Source: Aerococcus viridans (GTDB taxonomy: Bacteria; Bacillota; Bacilli; Lactobacillales; Aerococcaceae). From it: a DNA stretch of 64,000 nucleotides. The position numbers were made by a program, and so were the translations under genes. This document shows, in pieces, positions 27,221-36,145 of the stretch. The notes beneath the pieces are model-generated. The model was given only the letters and a program-made list of their open reading frames with translations. It was not told the DNA's origin and did no database searches. The stretch lies in assembly GCF_001543285.1 (NCBI RefSeq), contig NZ_CP014164.1, positions 682,001-746,000 of the forward strand, given 5' to 3'. Each line of letters starts with the position of its first letter. The first letter of the stretch is position 1.

Positions 27221-28546
27221 ATGTCTCACAACGATAATATCAGACTTTTACTAAACATTAAAGATACTAACATCACATTTAACGAAGAAAATTGGATTCA
27301 AGAGCGTAATATTAAAGGAATAAATGTAAAAGTTTTTACTGGCACGTTAACCTACAAGCCCAAGGCTTGCCCTAAATGTGGTTGTATAAATGACCATTCT
27401 ATCGTTAAAGATGGGTTTATGACGTCTAGGATCACGTGGTTACGCCAATCCAATACACCAACCTATCTAGAGCTTAAGAAGCAACGCTTCTGGTGTCATG
27501 AATGCGATGAGCGCTTCATTGCTCATACCAGTGAGGTTGCACATAATTGTCATATCGCTAAACAAGTGAAACAATCTGTTTTAGTTGAGGCTGCAGATAC
27601 GATTTCAAACAAGGATCTCGCTCGTAGGCACTGTATCTCAGATAATACTAGTAGACGAATTATTAATCGCTTTATGGATGACTATTTTCGTCGCAATCGC
27701 ACAAAACTAGCGAAACACATGTGCTTCGATGAGATCAAATCTACAAAACAAGCTGACAATCAAATGAGTTTTATTTTTAGTAATGAGGATACTCATGAAG
27801 TTCTTGGTATACTGCCCACTCGACAACTATACAAATTAAGAGAATACTTCCGCCAATTTAGTTTAAAAGAGCGCTCTGCTGTTGAAACCATTGTTGTTGA
27901 TATGAATGCGCCTTATATGACTTTGGTTAGAGAAATGTTTCCAAACACCAAAGTAATTATTGATCGTTTTCATATCATTCAATTGATTTCACGTTCTTTA
28001 AACAAAACGAGAGTTCAAGTAATGAATACTTTCAATACAAATAGAAATCATGGTGAAGATAAAAAAGAGTATCGCAAGCTGAAAAGTTTTTGGAAGCTTA
28101 TCCTAAAGGATTTCAACGAAGTTGATTTTATAAATTATAGAAAACAACGTTTATTTAAAGGGAAAATGGTTTGTGATATGGATATTCTTGATCATCTACT
28201 TTCTTTAGATGAGGATTTAACGGAAAATTACTGGGTATATCAAGCTTTACTAGAGGCTTCTAAAGAAAATAATATCGAAATGTTTCATGAGACTATTACT
28301 GCAGAACGTCACCAAAATATCAGTAAATATATGCAAACCTCACTGAACACATTATTGAAGAATATAGCGTTTATCGCAAACACCTTCCATTACAAGACTA
28401 GATCAAACGCTAGTCTAGAAGGAAAAAATAATCGTATCAAAGTTATAAAATGTGTATCCTATGGATATCGTAATTTTTTCAATTTCAGAAATAGGGTAAT
28501 GATTAGTTTCATTTTAAAACCGGGCAAGCCCGCTTCCCTTAATTAA
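27221..28546 (+). CDS. ISL3-family transposase
   Basis: 441 residues. The N-terminal zinc-ribbon type CPKCGC and WCHECDERF, the helix-turn-helix SNKDLARRHCISDNTSRRII, and the DDE core CFDEIKST (D), VVDMNAPYM (D), followed late by NASLEGKNNRIKVIKC (E), are all of the ISL3 pattern. The gene is open throughout. AGAAAGGAA lies ahead of the ATG. Confidence 0.94.
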   Translation: MSHNDNIRLLLNIKDTNITFNEENWIQERNIKGINVKVFTGTLTYKPKACPKCGCINDHSIVKDGFMTSRITWLRQSNTPTYLELKKQRFWCHECDERFIAHTSEVAHNCHIAKQVKQSVLVEAADTISNKDLARRHCISDNTSRRIINRFMDDYFRRNRTKLAKHMCFDEIKSTKQADNQMSFIFSNEDTHEVLGILPTRQLYKLREYFRQFSLKERSAVETIVVDMNAPYMTLVREMFPNTKVIIDRFHIIQLISRSLNKTRVQVMNTFNTNRNHGEDKKEYRKLKSFWKLILKDFNEVDFINYRKQRLFKGKMVCDMDILDHLLSLDEDLTENYWVYQALLEASKENNIEMFHETITAERHQNISKYMQTSLNTLLKNIAFIANTFHYKTRSNASLEGKNNRIKVIKCVSYGYRNFFNFRNRVMISFILKPGKPASLN

Positions 28547-28573
28547 ATAAACATGATACATCCCGCTCGCTAT

Positions 28574-28713
28574 GTTCAAAGAAAAAAACTGCAAGTGTAC
28601 GTCCTTAGCCGTGAAAAAGCATGATATCGAGACCTTGGCTCGATATCAAGGCAGAGAGACCTTGGCTCTCGCCGGTGCCACGGCTCTTAAGGAACGTACA
28701 CAGCAGTTCAAAG
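28574..28713. other. Cloverleaf-like folded block inside the ISL3 copy
   Basis: An outer stem of 23 pairs with small bulges joins 28589-28613 to 28679-28706 (CTGC/GCAG, GTGTACGT/ACGTACAC, CCTTA/TAAGG, GCCGTG/CACGGC). Inside it are two hairpins: GATATCGAG/CTCGATATC (28623-28647) and GGC-GAGAG/CTCTCGCC (28650-28673). Both carry the same 7-base loop ACCTTGG. The inner part closed by GCCGTG/CACGGC is 77 bases, of tRNA-like size. Direct repeats GTTCAAAG (28574-28581 and 28706-28713) flank the whole. No reading frame of note. I do not recognise the family. It may be a structured RNA, a small inserted palindromic element, or a DNA target or recombination site. Confidence 0.7.
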
Positions 28714-28765
28714 GACAAAAAAGATAGTTCTTCTTTTATCAAATCTCATTTAAAATAAAATAAAA

Positions 28766-28804
28766 AAGAAACTCAAATCCATATAAAATGAATTTAAGTT
28801 TCTT
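28766..28804. repeat. Hairpin near the right end of the ISL3 copy
   Basis: AAGAAACT (28766-28773) pairs with AGTTTCTT (28797-28804), and the pairing continues imperfectly inward. The T run is on the minus strand, so it would end transcripts coming toward the transposase from the DUF3397 side. Confidence 0.55.
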
Positions 28805-28957
28805 GCTTAAATTAAGCTATCCACATTAAATGTCGAAGAGCCTTTTGTTTTCCTTTTCAAAGAAAAAATCATTCTAGACATTTTTAGCCATCTTAGCTAG
28901 TATTAATGGATGACAAACTTATGGTTGATACAGAAAACAAAGGAAAGGTTGACGATC

Positions 28958-29332
28958 ATGGCTTTCAAATGGAGCGAAATACTGTTTTATCTACTACCCA
29001 TCGTGAGCTTATTGCTTGTGGGTACAGTTGGAAAACCTTACCTCTACTTTAATAAGCGGATTAAATTTGCACCGATTGATGTGGTTTTTCCCATTCTTTT
29101 GGTTTGCCTCCACTTTATTTCCAAGGATTTATTATTATTTTCAATTATTCCCCACTTAGTGGTTGTGATTTCCTTGTTAGCGATTGGTGTTTTAGTTTGG
29201 CGTTTTGTGAGAAATCAAGAAGTTATTGTTGGAAAATTCTACCGCATGCTGGTAAATATTGCCTTCTCCTTTACGTTCATTCTTTATATGCTGGTAACCA
29301 TCTGCCGAATTATTCAAGTAGTGACAATGTAA
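28958..29332 (+). CDS. DUF3397 family membrane protein
   Basis: 124 residues with four predicted membrane segments (about 7-24, 40-56, 62-81 and 100-119). The family is found ahead of mraZ in Lactobacillales and has no known role. ATG 28958 has AAAGGT 8 bases ahead. An in-frame start at 28910 would add 16 polar residues without a site. The ISL3 copy ends about 115 bases upstream, so its native promoter may have been moved away. Confidence 0.8.
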   Translation: MAFKWSEILFYLLPIVSLLLVGTVGKPYLYFNKRIKFAPIDVVFPILLVCLHFISKDLLLFSIIPHLVVVISLLAIGVLVWRFVRNQEVIVGKFYRMLVNIAFSFTFILYMLVTICRIIQVVTM

Positions 29333-29389
29333 ACATTAGCTAGTCATCAATCTCTATTGGGTAGAAACTTAAAATTCTTTAAAATATTC

Positions 29390-29439
29390 AAAAAGAAGCT
29401 TAGACCTTGTTAAAAAACAGGTTCAAAGCTTCTTTTTTT
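29390..29439 (+). terminator. Terminator between the DUF3397 gene and mraZ
   Basis: AAAAAGAAGCTT (29390-29402) pairs with AAGCTTCTTTTTTT (29426-29439). Partial pairing continues toward the loop, and a T run ends the structure. Confidence 0.85.
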
Positions 29440-29497
29440 GTGGAAAAAACCCGAAATTACGCCTTTTCCACAAATAATGTAAAAAAAAGCAAAATTT

Positions 29498-29531
29498 TGG
29501 GGATATATGGTGAAAAGTGGGGAGATATGGT
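29498..29531 (+). promoter_or_regulatory. Putative MraZ operator: two 20-base direct repeats
   Basis: TGGGGATATATGGT (29498-29511) and TGGGGAGATATGGT (29518-29531) repeat with a period of 20 bases, starting 82 bases ahead of mraZ. In Escherichia coli MraZ binds TGGG-type direct repeats ahead of its own operon, and in mollicutes a GTGG-type repeat. These repeats fit that kind of autoregulatory site. Confidence 0.65.
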
Positions 29532-29579
29532 AGACTTAAACCAATAAAGGTTAAGGTTAGGCACAGAAGGTGATAAAAG

Positions 29580-30011
29580 ATGTTGATGGGTGAATTCCAA
29601 CATAATATCGACGCCAAAGGGCGGATCATCATTCCAGCGAAATTACGTGAGGACTTAGGTGCTAAGTTCGTGATTACACGTGGCTTAGATGGGTGTGTTT
29701 TTGGCTATCCTTTAGACAATTGGGAGAAAATTCAAGAGAAATTGAAACAATTACCGCTAGCTAAGAAAGAAGCACGTGCTTTTACACGTTTTTTCTATTC
29801 TGCAGCGGCTGAAGTCGAAATTGATAAGCAAGGTCGTATTAACGTCCCATCAACCTTGGTAGATTATGCCAATCTTGAAAAAGAGTGTCTAGTCTTAGGG
29901 GTTTCTGACCGTATTGAAATTTGGTCGAAAGCAAGATGGGAAAGTGTTTCTTCTGAAATTGAAGAAAGCTTCGAAGAAATTGCGGAAGACATGTTAGATT
30001 TTGGCCTTTAA
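29580..30011 (+). CDS. mraZ: Transcriptional regulator MraZ
   Basis: 143 residues made of two SpoVT/AbrB-like repeats: [19 protein letters not shown] (about 6-24) and [19 protein letters not shown] (about 78-96), each with the DxKGR/DKQGR turn. MraZ is an octameric DNA-binding protein that represses its own division operon. The start MLMGEF matches the family. It is the first gene of the dcw cluster proper. Confidence 0.96.
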   Translation: MLMGEFQHNIDAKGRIIIPAKLREDLGAKFVITRGLDGCVFGYPLDNWEKIQEKLKQLPLAKKEARAFTRFFYSAAAEVEIDKQGRINVPSTLVDYANLEKECLVLGVSDRIEIWSKARWESVSSEIEESFEEIAEDMLDFGL

Positions 30012-30091
30012 TTAAGCATATAAATCAGAAAATTAAATGTAATAAATTTTTAAAGAGATAAAGAATTATAGAAGAAGAGGATGGCAGAAGA

Positions 30092-31042
30092 ATGGCAAAT
30101 GAATTCCATCATATCTCAGTGTTGTTAAACGAATCAGTAGACGGATTGGCAATCAAACCCAACGGTATTTATGTTGATTGTACTTTGGGTGGTGCTGGAC
30201 ATAGTTCTAAAATCGCAGCAGCCCTATCTGACGAAGGTCGTTTAATCGCCTTTGATCAGGATTTAGTGGCCATTGGCAATGCCGAGAAAGTATTGGCAGC
30301 GGAAATTGAAAGTGGGAAAGTGACCCTTGTTCACAATAATTTCAGACATATCCAGTCAGAACTTGAAAAAATGGGTATTACCGGTGTAGACGGTATCTTG
30401 TATGACCTTGGCGTGAGCTCGCCACAATTAGATGAGATTGAACGCGGATTTTCATACCATCAAGATGCACCATTAGACATGCGTATGGACCAAACTCAAG
30501 CATTAACAGCAGAAACTATTATTAATGACTGGGAATACAATGATCTTGTACGTATTTTTTACCGCTACGGAGAAGAAAAATTCTCTAAGCAAATTGCCCG
30601 TAAAATCGAGCAAAGAAGAGCGGATCACCGGATTACGCGTACGGAAGAATTAGTGGACATCGTTAAAGAAGCTATTCCTGCACCGGCCCGCCGTAAGGGT
30701 GGACATCCGGCTAAACGGATTTTCCAAGCAGTGCGTATTGCAGTCAACGATGAATTAGGCGCAATTGAAGACTCACTAGAGCAAGCATTGAATTTATTGA
30801 ATGTTGGCGGACGTGTATCGGCGATTTCTTTTCAATCATTAGAAGACCGCATTGTGAAGCAAATGTTCAAGGACGCTTCAACAGGCGAGGAATTACCGGC
30901 TAATTTACCAGTGATTAATGCGGATATTGAAGCGCCATTTAAATTGGTCAATAGAAAACCAATTTACGCCAGTGAAGAAGAGTTGGCCTATAACTCACGC
31001 GCACAAAGTGCTAAGTTACGTATAATCGAACGCATTAAATAG
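30092..31042 (+). CDS. rsmH: 16S rRNA (cytosine1402-N4)-methyltransferase
   Basis: 316 residues (MraW/RsmH). It methylates N4 of C1402 in the 16S rRNA decoding site with [31 protein letters not shown] (SAM loop), [16 protein letters not shown] and [15 protein letters not shown] are all family motifs. It follows mraZ with AAGAGGATGGCAGAAGA ahead of the ATG. Confidence 0.96.
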   Translation: MANEFHHISVLLNESVDGLAIKPNGIYVDCTLGGAGHSSKIAAALSDEGRLIAFDQDLVAIGNAEKVLAAEIESGKVTLVHNNFRHIQSELEKMGITGVDGILYDLGVSSPQLDEIERGFSYHQDAPLDMRMDQTQALTAETIINDWEYNDLVRIFYRYGEEKFSKQIARKIEQRRADHRITRTEELVDIVKEAIPAPARRKGGHPAKRIFQAVRIAVNDELGAIEDSLEQALNLLNVGGRVSAISFQSLEDRIVKQMFKDASTGEELPANLPVINADIEAPFKLVNRKPIYASEEELAYNSRAQSAKLRIIERIK

Positions 31043-31104
31043 ACATTTAATCAACTTTAGACCAATAGAAAAAGTAAGCACACTAATAGAAGGGAGCCGT
31101 ATTT

Positions 31105-31545
31105 ATGGCAATATTTCTACTTCAAGACCAAGTAAATATTAAAATGAGTGCTATGCCGGCCGAAAGAGCCATTCCAAATATTCCGGCTTACCCAGAAGAA
31201 AGTCAACAAGCGCAACCAAAGCAGAATGTGACTGCTCTTCCGGCGAATATACCGGCCAATAAAAGTAAATCAAGAGTAAAATTCTCACTGATGCAAAAAA
31301 TGTTGATGACAATAGCTTTTCTAGTTATGATTGCAGGACTATTAGGAGTGACCATTATGCGTGCTAACGTGAATGCAGCGTCACAACAGTTACAAGAAGT
31401 GCAACAAAATGCAGAAGATTTAGGTATTCAAAAAGAGAATTTAACCCAAGAAGTCCACGAATTATCAAACTACTCACGAGTAGTAGAAATCGCTGAAGAG
31501 CAAGGGTTGAATATGAATGAAGAAAATATAAGGAATGTGGAATAA
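31105..31545 (+). CDS. ftsL: Cell division protein FtsL
   Basis: 146 residues: a cytoplasmic N-terminal part of about 65 residues rich in Pro and Ala, one membrane segment (MLMTIAFLVMIAGLLGVTIM), then an outer coiled coil with leucine-zipper spacing. It forms a complex with DivIB and DivIC at the septum. Identified mainly by this topology and its place between rsmH and pbp2x. Its stop codon directly precedes the pbp2x ATG. Confidence 0.88.
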   Translation: MAIFLLQDQVNIKMSAMPAERAIPNIPAYPEESQQAQPKQNVTALPANIPANKSKSRVKFSLMQKMLMTIAFLVMIAGLLGVTIMRANVNAASQQLQEVQQNAEDLGIQKENLTQEVHELSNYSRVVEIAEEQGLNMNEENIRNVE

Positions 31546-33684
31546 ATGAAAGACAGTAGAAAACTTAAAAAGAATCGCAAAAAAACAATTAGAGCGATGA
31601 TGGGCTTGGCAGGTTTTTTACTACTCATATTTGGCATTCGTTTAACGCAAATAATGGTTTTTGGGACTGTGAACGGTCAAGATTTATCGGCGCAAGCCCA
31701 AAACCTATATGATAGAAGTAGCATATTGCCAGCACAACGTGGAACCATCTATGATGTAGGTGGAAATCCATTAGCAATGGATGCTACTTCTTATTCATTG
31801 TACGCAGTTTTAACGGATAAATGGTCTGAACCAGAGGACCCGCAATATGTAGTGGATAAGGAAAATACTGCTCAAGCCTTGTCGCAATATATCGACCTAA
31901 CGACTGAAGAAATATTAGAACGACTGAACACCCAAGACGCTTCTCAAGTAGAATTTGGTACGGCAGGGCAAGACCTGACATACGCTGAGATGAAGGCCAT
32001 TGACGACCAAAATCTACCTGGCATTATGTTTAATGAAACGCCAACTAGAATGTATCCAAATGGCGTCTTTGCCTCTCATTTAATTGGGTATGCTGAGTAT
32101 ATGGAAGCTAGCACTGCAATTGACAGCCGTTTGACCGGACAAATGGGCTTGGAACTGTCTATGGATGAGACCCTAAAAGGTACCAATGGCCGTAAATCTT
32201 ACCAATCGAGTTCGACCAATGTTGAGTTAAGTGGGACAGGTCAGGTGGAGGAAGAACCTACCGATGGGTCTGATGTATACTTAACCTTGGATACCCGACT
32301 ACAAACTTATTTAGAAACCTTGATGACAGAGGTTTATGAAAAATATGAACCAACGTCAATGACAGCTATGCTAGTTGAACCAGAAACTGGCGAAATTGTT
32401 GCAGCATCACAAAGACCAACCTTCAACCTAGAAACAAAAGAAGGGATCGACGATATGTGGCAAAACTTACTAGTTGAAAAAGCTTATGAACCAGGATCTA
32501 CGATTAAAGTATTAACGGTAGCAGCAGCCATTGAAGAAGGGGTATTTGACCCAAATTCATTCTACGATTCAAGTCCCGTAACTATGGGCGATTCAACGAT
32601 TGCCGATTATAACGGGGTTGGTTGGGGTGTGATTACCGAACTGGAGGGGTTATCACAATCATCAAATACCCTGATGATCCATTTAGTAAAAGAGATGGGT
32701 TATGACGTTTGGGAATCTTATATCCGTGAGTTCGGTCTACTGCAAGAAACGGGTTCAGGATTTGCCAACGAAGCAAGCGGTTCAATGAACTATGAGTATG
32801 AAGCAGATAAAGTAACGACTGGATTTGGCCAAGGGATTTATGTGACCCCTTATCAAATGATGCAAGCCTTCACAGCAATTGCTAACGACGGGAATATGAT
32901 GAAATTACAATTGGTTAACCGTTATGAAGAAGACGGGACGATGCAAGTTGTTGAGCCAGAAGTAGTTTCATCACCAATTTCAAAAGAAACTGCTAATAAG
33001 ACACTTGAATACTTGCAATCTGTTGTTTATGCAGACACAGGTACCGGGGCCGCTTATGACTTAGATGGTTATACAGTATCCGCTAAAACAGGTACAGCAG
33101 AGGTCTTCAATCTTGAAACCAATACATATGAAGCAGGTTTAACCAAATACTTGTACTCTGTAGTTGGTTTTGTCCCAAGTGAAGATCCGCAATATGTCCT
33201 ATATATCACAGCGGAGCAACCGAAAAGCTTGGAAACGACTGCTAGCGATATGATGACAGAAATTTATACACCGCTATTAACAAGAGCGCTTGAATATAAT
33301 GCCTTAGGTGATAGTGAGTCAGTTGTGACGGCAACCGTCCCTGATGTGTCAGGATTAACCATTAGTGAGGCGCAACAGACCCTATCAGATGCTAGCTTCG
33401 TCAATGTAGAAGTGATTGGTGATGGGGCAAGCATCCTCAGTCAAACACCTGCGGCAAATGAGGAAGTGTCTGTTACCCAACCAATCTTCTTGATGTCTGA
33501 TGATGCAAATCCAACCATGCCAGACTTTACTGGATTGAACGCTTCAGCAAGCCAAGCCTTAGCTTCGTTACTAGGTATTGAAGTTGAACTTGACGGTGAA
33601 GGGGTTGTTGTTGGTCAGTCGATTGCGATAGGCGAACAAGTCAATAACAACAATACGATTGTGTTACAATTAGCGGAGTCTTAA
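31546..33684 (+). CDS. pbpX: Penicillin-binding protein 2X-type transpeptidase with PASTA domains
   Basis: 712 residues. It cross-links septal peptidoglycan. One N-terminal membrane anchor (about 15-36), a PBP dimerisation domain with RGTIYDVGGNPLA, then the transpeptidase: Ser318 in GSTIK, Ser372 in SSN, and Lys514 in KTGTAE. Two PASTA domains follow from about residue 600 (VPDVSGLTISEAQQTLSDA and MPDFTGLNASASQALASLL). Place and layout match Pbp2X/FtsI of streptococci. Confidence 0.95.
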   Translation: MKDSRKLKKNRKKTIRAMMGLAGFLLLIFGIRLTQIMVFGTVNGQDLSAQAQNLYDRSSILPAQRGTIYDVGGNPLAMDATSYSLYAVLTDKWSEPEDPQYVVDKENTAQALSQYIDLTTEEILERLNTQDASQVEFGTAGQDLTYAEMKAIDDQNLPGIMFNETPTRMYPNGVFASHLIGYAEYMEASTAIDSRLTGQMGLELSMDETLKGTNGRKSYQSSSTNVELSGTGQVEEEPTDGSDVYLTLDTRLQTYLETLMTEVYEKYEPTSMTAMLVEPETGEIVAASQRPTFNLETKEGIDDMWQNLLVEKAYEPGSTIKVLTVAAAIEEGVFDPNSFYDSSPVTMGDSTIADYNGVGWGVITELEGLSQSSNTLMIHLVKEMGYDVWESYIREFGLLQETGSGFANEASGSMNYEYEADKVTTGFGQGIYVTPYQMMQAFTAIANDGNMMKLQLVNRYEEDGTMQVVEPEVVSSPISKETANKTLEYLQSVVYADTGTGAAYDLDGYTVSAKTGTAEVFNLETNTYEAGLTKYLYSVVGFVPSEDPQYVLYITAEQPKSLETTASDMMTEIYTPLLTRALEYNALGDSESVVTATVPDVSGLTISEAQQTLSDASFVNVEVIGDGASILSQTPAANEEVSVTQPIFLMSDDANPTMPDFTGLNASASQALASLLGIEVELDGEGVVVGQSIAIGEQVNNNNTIVLQLAES

Positions 33685-33751
33685 ACACCTAAAAACAAGG
33701 AAAATAAATTCACAATAACCCATTTAAACAAGGGAAGAGAAAGGGAAAATT

Positions 33752-34699
33752 ATGGTATTACTTTTTATCACGACATTAGTGTTAACATTAGTCGGCATGC
33801 CGTTCTTCATTCAATTTATGCGTGAAAAACAATTCGGACAAGTTACAAGAGATGAGGGGCCAGCTTGGCATAAAGCCAAATCTGGTACCCCAGCAATGGG
33901 TGGGGTAGTCTTTCTATCCGCAGCCCTAGTAGGTTTATTGGTTTGGTCTATACTGACCGGTCAATGGCACGGTGAAGTTTGGTTGTTAGTTGGGACAATG
34001 ATTTTCTTTGGTGGCATCGGATTTGCTGATGACTTCTTAAAGATTTTCAAGAAACAAAATGAAGGCTTAACTTCACTACAAAAATTGATTTTACAAATTG
34101 TGGGTTCAGCTCTAATCGTATTATTAATGCGTGTAATTACCTTCCATGTGTCGATTCCATTTCCATTTACTACAGGTATTACAAATGTCTTATTCGTCTT
34201 CGTCTTCCTATTACTATGGATCACAGGCTTTTCAAATGCCTTCAATTTAACGGACGGACTTGACGGCCTATCATCAGGCCTTGGTGTAATCTCATTCTCA
34301 ACTTATGCGCTTATCGCATTTAGAATGGGTGAACGAGGAATAGGAGCCTTCTGTATCGCTATCGTTGCCAGTTTATTAGGCTTCTTATTCTTTAACCGCA
34401 AACCAGCCCGTATCTTCATGGGAGATGCCGGGTCATTAGCCCTAGGTGCCTTACTAGCTGTTATTTCAGTAATGTTAGGCAATCCGTGGTCATTACTATT
34501 GATTGGATTCGTATACGTAGTTGAAACAGCTTCAGTTATCATCCAAGTCACTTCCTTCAAATTGACTGGGAAAAGGGTCTTTAAAATGTCGCCAATTCAC
34601 CACCACTTTGAAATGATTGGATGGAGTGAGTGGAAGGTAGATATTATCTTTTGGGCAGTCGGTTTAGTCACAGCAATCATCGGCTTATTATTCTTTTAA
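33752..34699 (+). CDS. mraY: Phospho-N-acetylmuramoyl-pentapeptide-transferase
   Basis: 315 residues with about ten membrane helices. It makes lipid I by moving phospho-MurNAc-pentapeptide to undecaprenyl phosphate. HKAKSGTPAMGGV, GFADDFLKIFKK (the DDxxK region), NAFNLTDGLDGL and MSPIHHHFEMIGW are the conserved loops of the family. GGGAA-type ribosome site ahead of the ATG. It is between pbp2x and murD as usual. Confidence 0.97.
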   Translation: MVLLFITTLVLTLVGMPFFIQFMREKQFGQVTRDEGPAWHKAKSGTPAMGGVVFLSAALVGLLVWSILTGQWHGEVWLLVGTMIFFGGIGFADDFLKIFKKQNEGLTSLQKLILQIVGSALIVLLMRVITFHVSIPFPFTTGITNVLFVFVFLLLWITGFSNAFNLTDGLDGLSSGLGVISFSTYALIAFRMGERGIGAFCIAIVASLLGFLFFNRKPARIFMGDAGSLALGALLAVISVMLGNPWSLLLIGFVYVVETASVIIQVTSFKLTGKRVFKMSPIHHHFEMIGWSEWKVDIIFWAVGLVTAIIGLLFF

Positions 34700-34728
34700 T
34701 ATAAATTCATACTAAAGGGGAAATCATT

Positions 34729-36117
34729 ATGGAAGCATCACAATGGCGCGAATCAGTTCGCAATAAAAAAATATTAGTACTCGGACTTGCAAAGACTGGT
34801 GTTTCGGTCGTGCAACATCTACAAGCATTGGGGGCAATTGTTACTGTCAACGACTTCAAACCACTTGAAGAAAATAAAGATGCCCAAGCCCTAATCGAGG
34901 AAAATAACGCCCGTGTTGTTGCTGGCGGCCATCCCGTATCACTATTAGATGAAGACTTCGCCTTTATGGTGAAAAACCCAGGAATTCCTTTTAACAACCC
35001 AATGGTCGTTCGTGCGCAAGAAATTGGCCTACCCGTATACACCGACATCGAACTTGCAGATAAGATGACCGATGCCACAATTATTGGTATTACTGGATCT
35101 AACGGTAAAACAACAACTACAAGCCTAGTTGGCGAAATGTTAGGGAAAGCAGCTTCACTTGCAGGTGAAAGCTACGTTGGGGGGAACATTGGTATCCCGT
35201 CATTAGACATCGCTTCTAAAGCTGAAGCAGATGACCGGTTGATTTTAGAATTATCTTCCTTCCAATTAATGGGGACAGATGCATTCCAACCGCATATCGC
35301 AGCCATCACCAATATTTATGCAGCCCATTTAGATTACCATGGTTCAATGGACGGTTATATTTCTGCAAAATGGCAAATCACTGCCAACCAAACAACAGAT
35401 GACTTTTTGATTTTAAATGCCGACCAAATGGACGTATTTGGCGACCGGACGACAAAAGCAACGGTAGTGCCTTTTTCAGCGACCACTATTCAACCTGACG
35501 GTGCTTGGTTCGACCAAGATAGCCAAAACTTTATCTGGCATGATGAAATTGTCTTGAACAGAAAAGACTTCTTCCTACCAGGACACCACAACTTAGAAAA
35601 TATGCTAGTAGCCGTTGCTATTGGTAAATTACTAGGAATTTCAAATGAAGAAATCAAAAACGGCGTATCTACCTTCCACGGCGTGAAACACCGCCTACAG
35701 TTTGTTGCTGAAATCGATGGTCGTCGTTTCTACAATGATTCAAAAGCGACAAACAACGATGCCTCTATTACAGCCCTGGATTCATTTAGCCAAAAACAAG
35801 ACAATGTCATTTGGTTAGCGGGTGGTTTAGACCGCGGGAATGAAGTGACTGAATTAGCCGATCACATGGACCGGGTGAAAGGTATGGTTGTTTTCGGCCA
35901 AGCAGCAGATAAATTTGCTGGCCTGGGGCAAAATAAAGGTTTAACAGCGATTCAACAAGTAGAATGGATTGAAGAAGCTGTTAAAGCTGCCTATGACATG
36001 TCAGCACCTGGTGACACGATTCTATTGTCACCAGCTTCAGCTTCCTGGGACCAATATCCAAATTTTGAAGTCCGTGGTGATCGTTATATCAAAGCGATTG
36101 AAGACTTGGGCAAATAA
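34729..36117 (+). CDS. murD: UDP-N-acetylmuramoylalanine-D-glutamate ligase
   Basis: 462 residues. Adds D-glutamate to UDP-MurNAc-L-alanine. N-terminal Rossmann part VLGLAKTGVSVVQHLQALG, ATP loop GITGSNGKTTTTSLVGEML (about residues 121-139), LELSSFQLMGT, and the C-terminal DSKATNNDASITALDSF and LLSPASASWDQYPNFEVRG are family motifs. AAAGGGGA precedes the ATG. Confidence 0.97.
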   Translation: MEASQWRESVRNKKILVLGLAKTGVSVVQHLQALGAIVTVNDFKPLEENKDAQALIEENNARVVAGGHPVSLLDEDFAFMVKNPGIPFNNPMVVRAQEIGLPVYTDIELADKMTDATIIGITGSNGKTTTTSLVGEMLGKAASLAGESYVGGNIGIPSLDIASKAEADDRLILELSSFQLMGTDAFQPHIAAITNIYAAHLDYHGSMDGYISAKWQITANQTTDDFLILNADQMDVFGDRTTKATVVPFSATTIQPDGAWFDQDSQNFIWHDEIVLNRKDFFLPGHHNLENMLVAVAIGKLLGISNEEIKNGVSTFHGVKHRLQFVAEIDGRRFYNDSKATNNDASITALDSFSQKQDNVIWLAGGLDRGNEVTELADHMDRVKGMVVFGQAADKFAGLGQNKGLTAIQQVEWIEEAVKAAYDMSAPGDTILLSPASASWDQYPNFEVRGDRYIKAIEDLGK

Positions 36118-36145
36118 ATTAATTAGCGAGAAAAAGGAGTTTATT

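Larger units (their letters stand above)
27093..28842 (+). mobile_element. ISL3-family insertion sequence with extra structured DNA
   Basis: Ends match over 24 bases at 19 positions: GGGTCTCCGACTTTTGG on the left and GGCTCTTCGACATTTAA read inward on the right, both running on to TGTGGAT. An exact 8-base target duplication TTTTGTTT lies at 27085-27092 and 28843-28850, which fits the family. At 1,750 bases it is about 250-300 longer than common ISL3 members. The excess is the non-coding stretch after the transposase (28547-28842). The insertion point is 10 bases beyond the end of the IS1182 copy. Confidence 0.92.

Noticed and set aside
28608..28684. tRNA gene
   Set aside because: Size and a stem with two 7-base-loop arms look like a tRNA, but there is no D arm, no TTCRA loop, no U33, and the acceptor end does not fit.
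35969..36145. Longer start for murG
   Set aside because: It would overlap the coding end of murD in another frame. The MurG N-terminal glycine loop requires the start at 36146, which has a good ribosome site.
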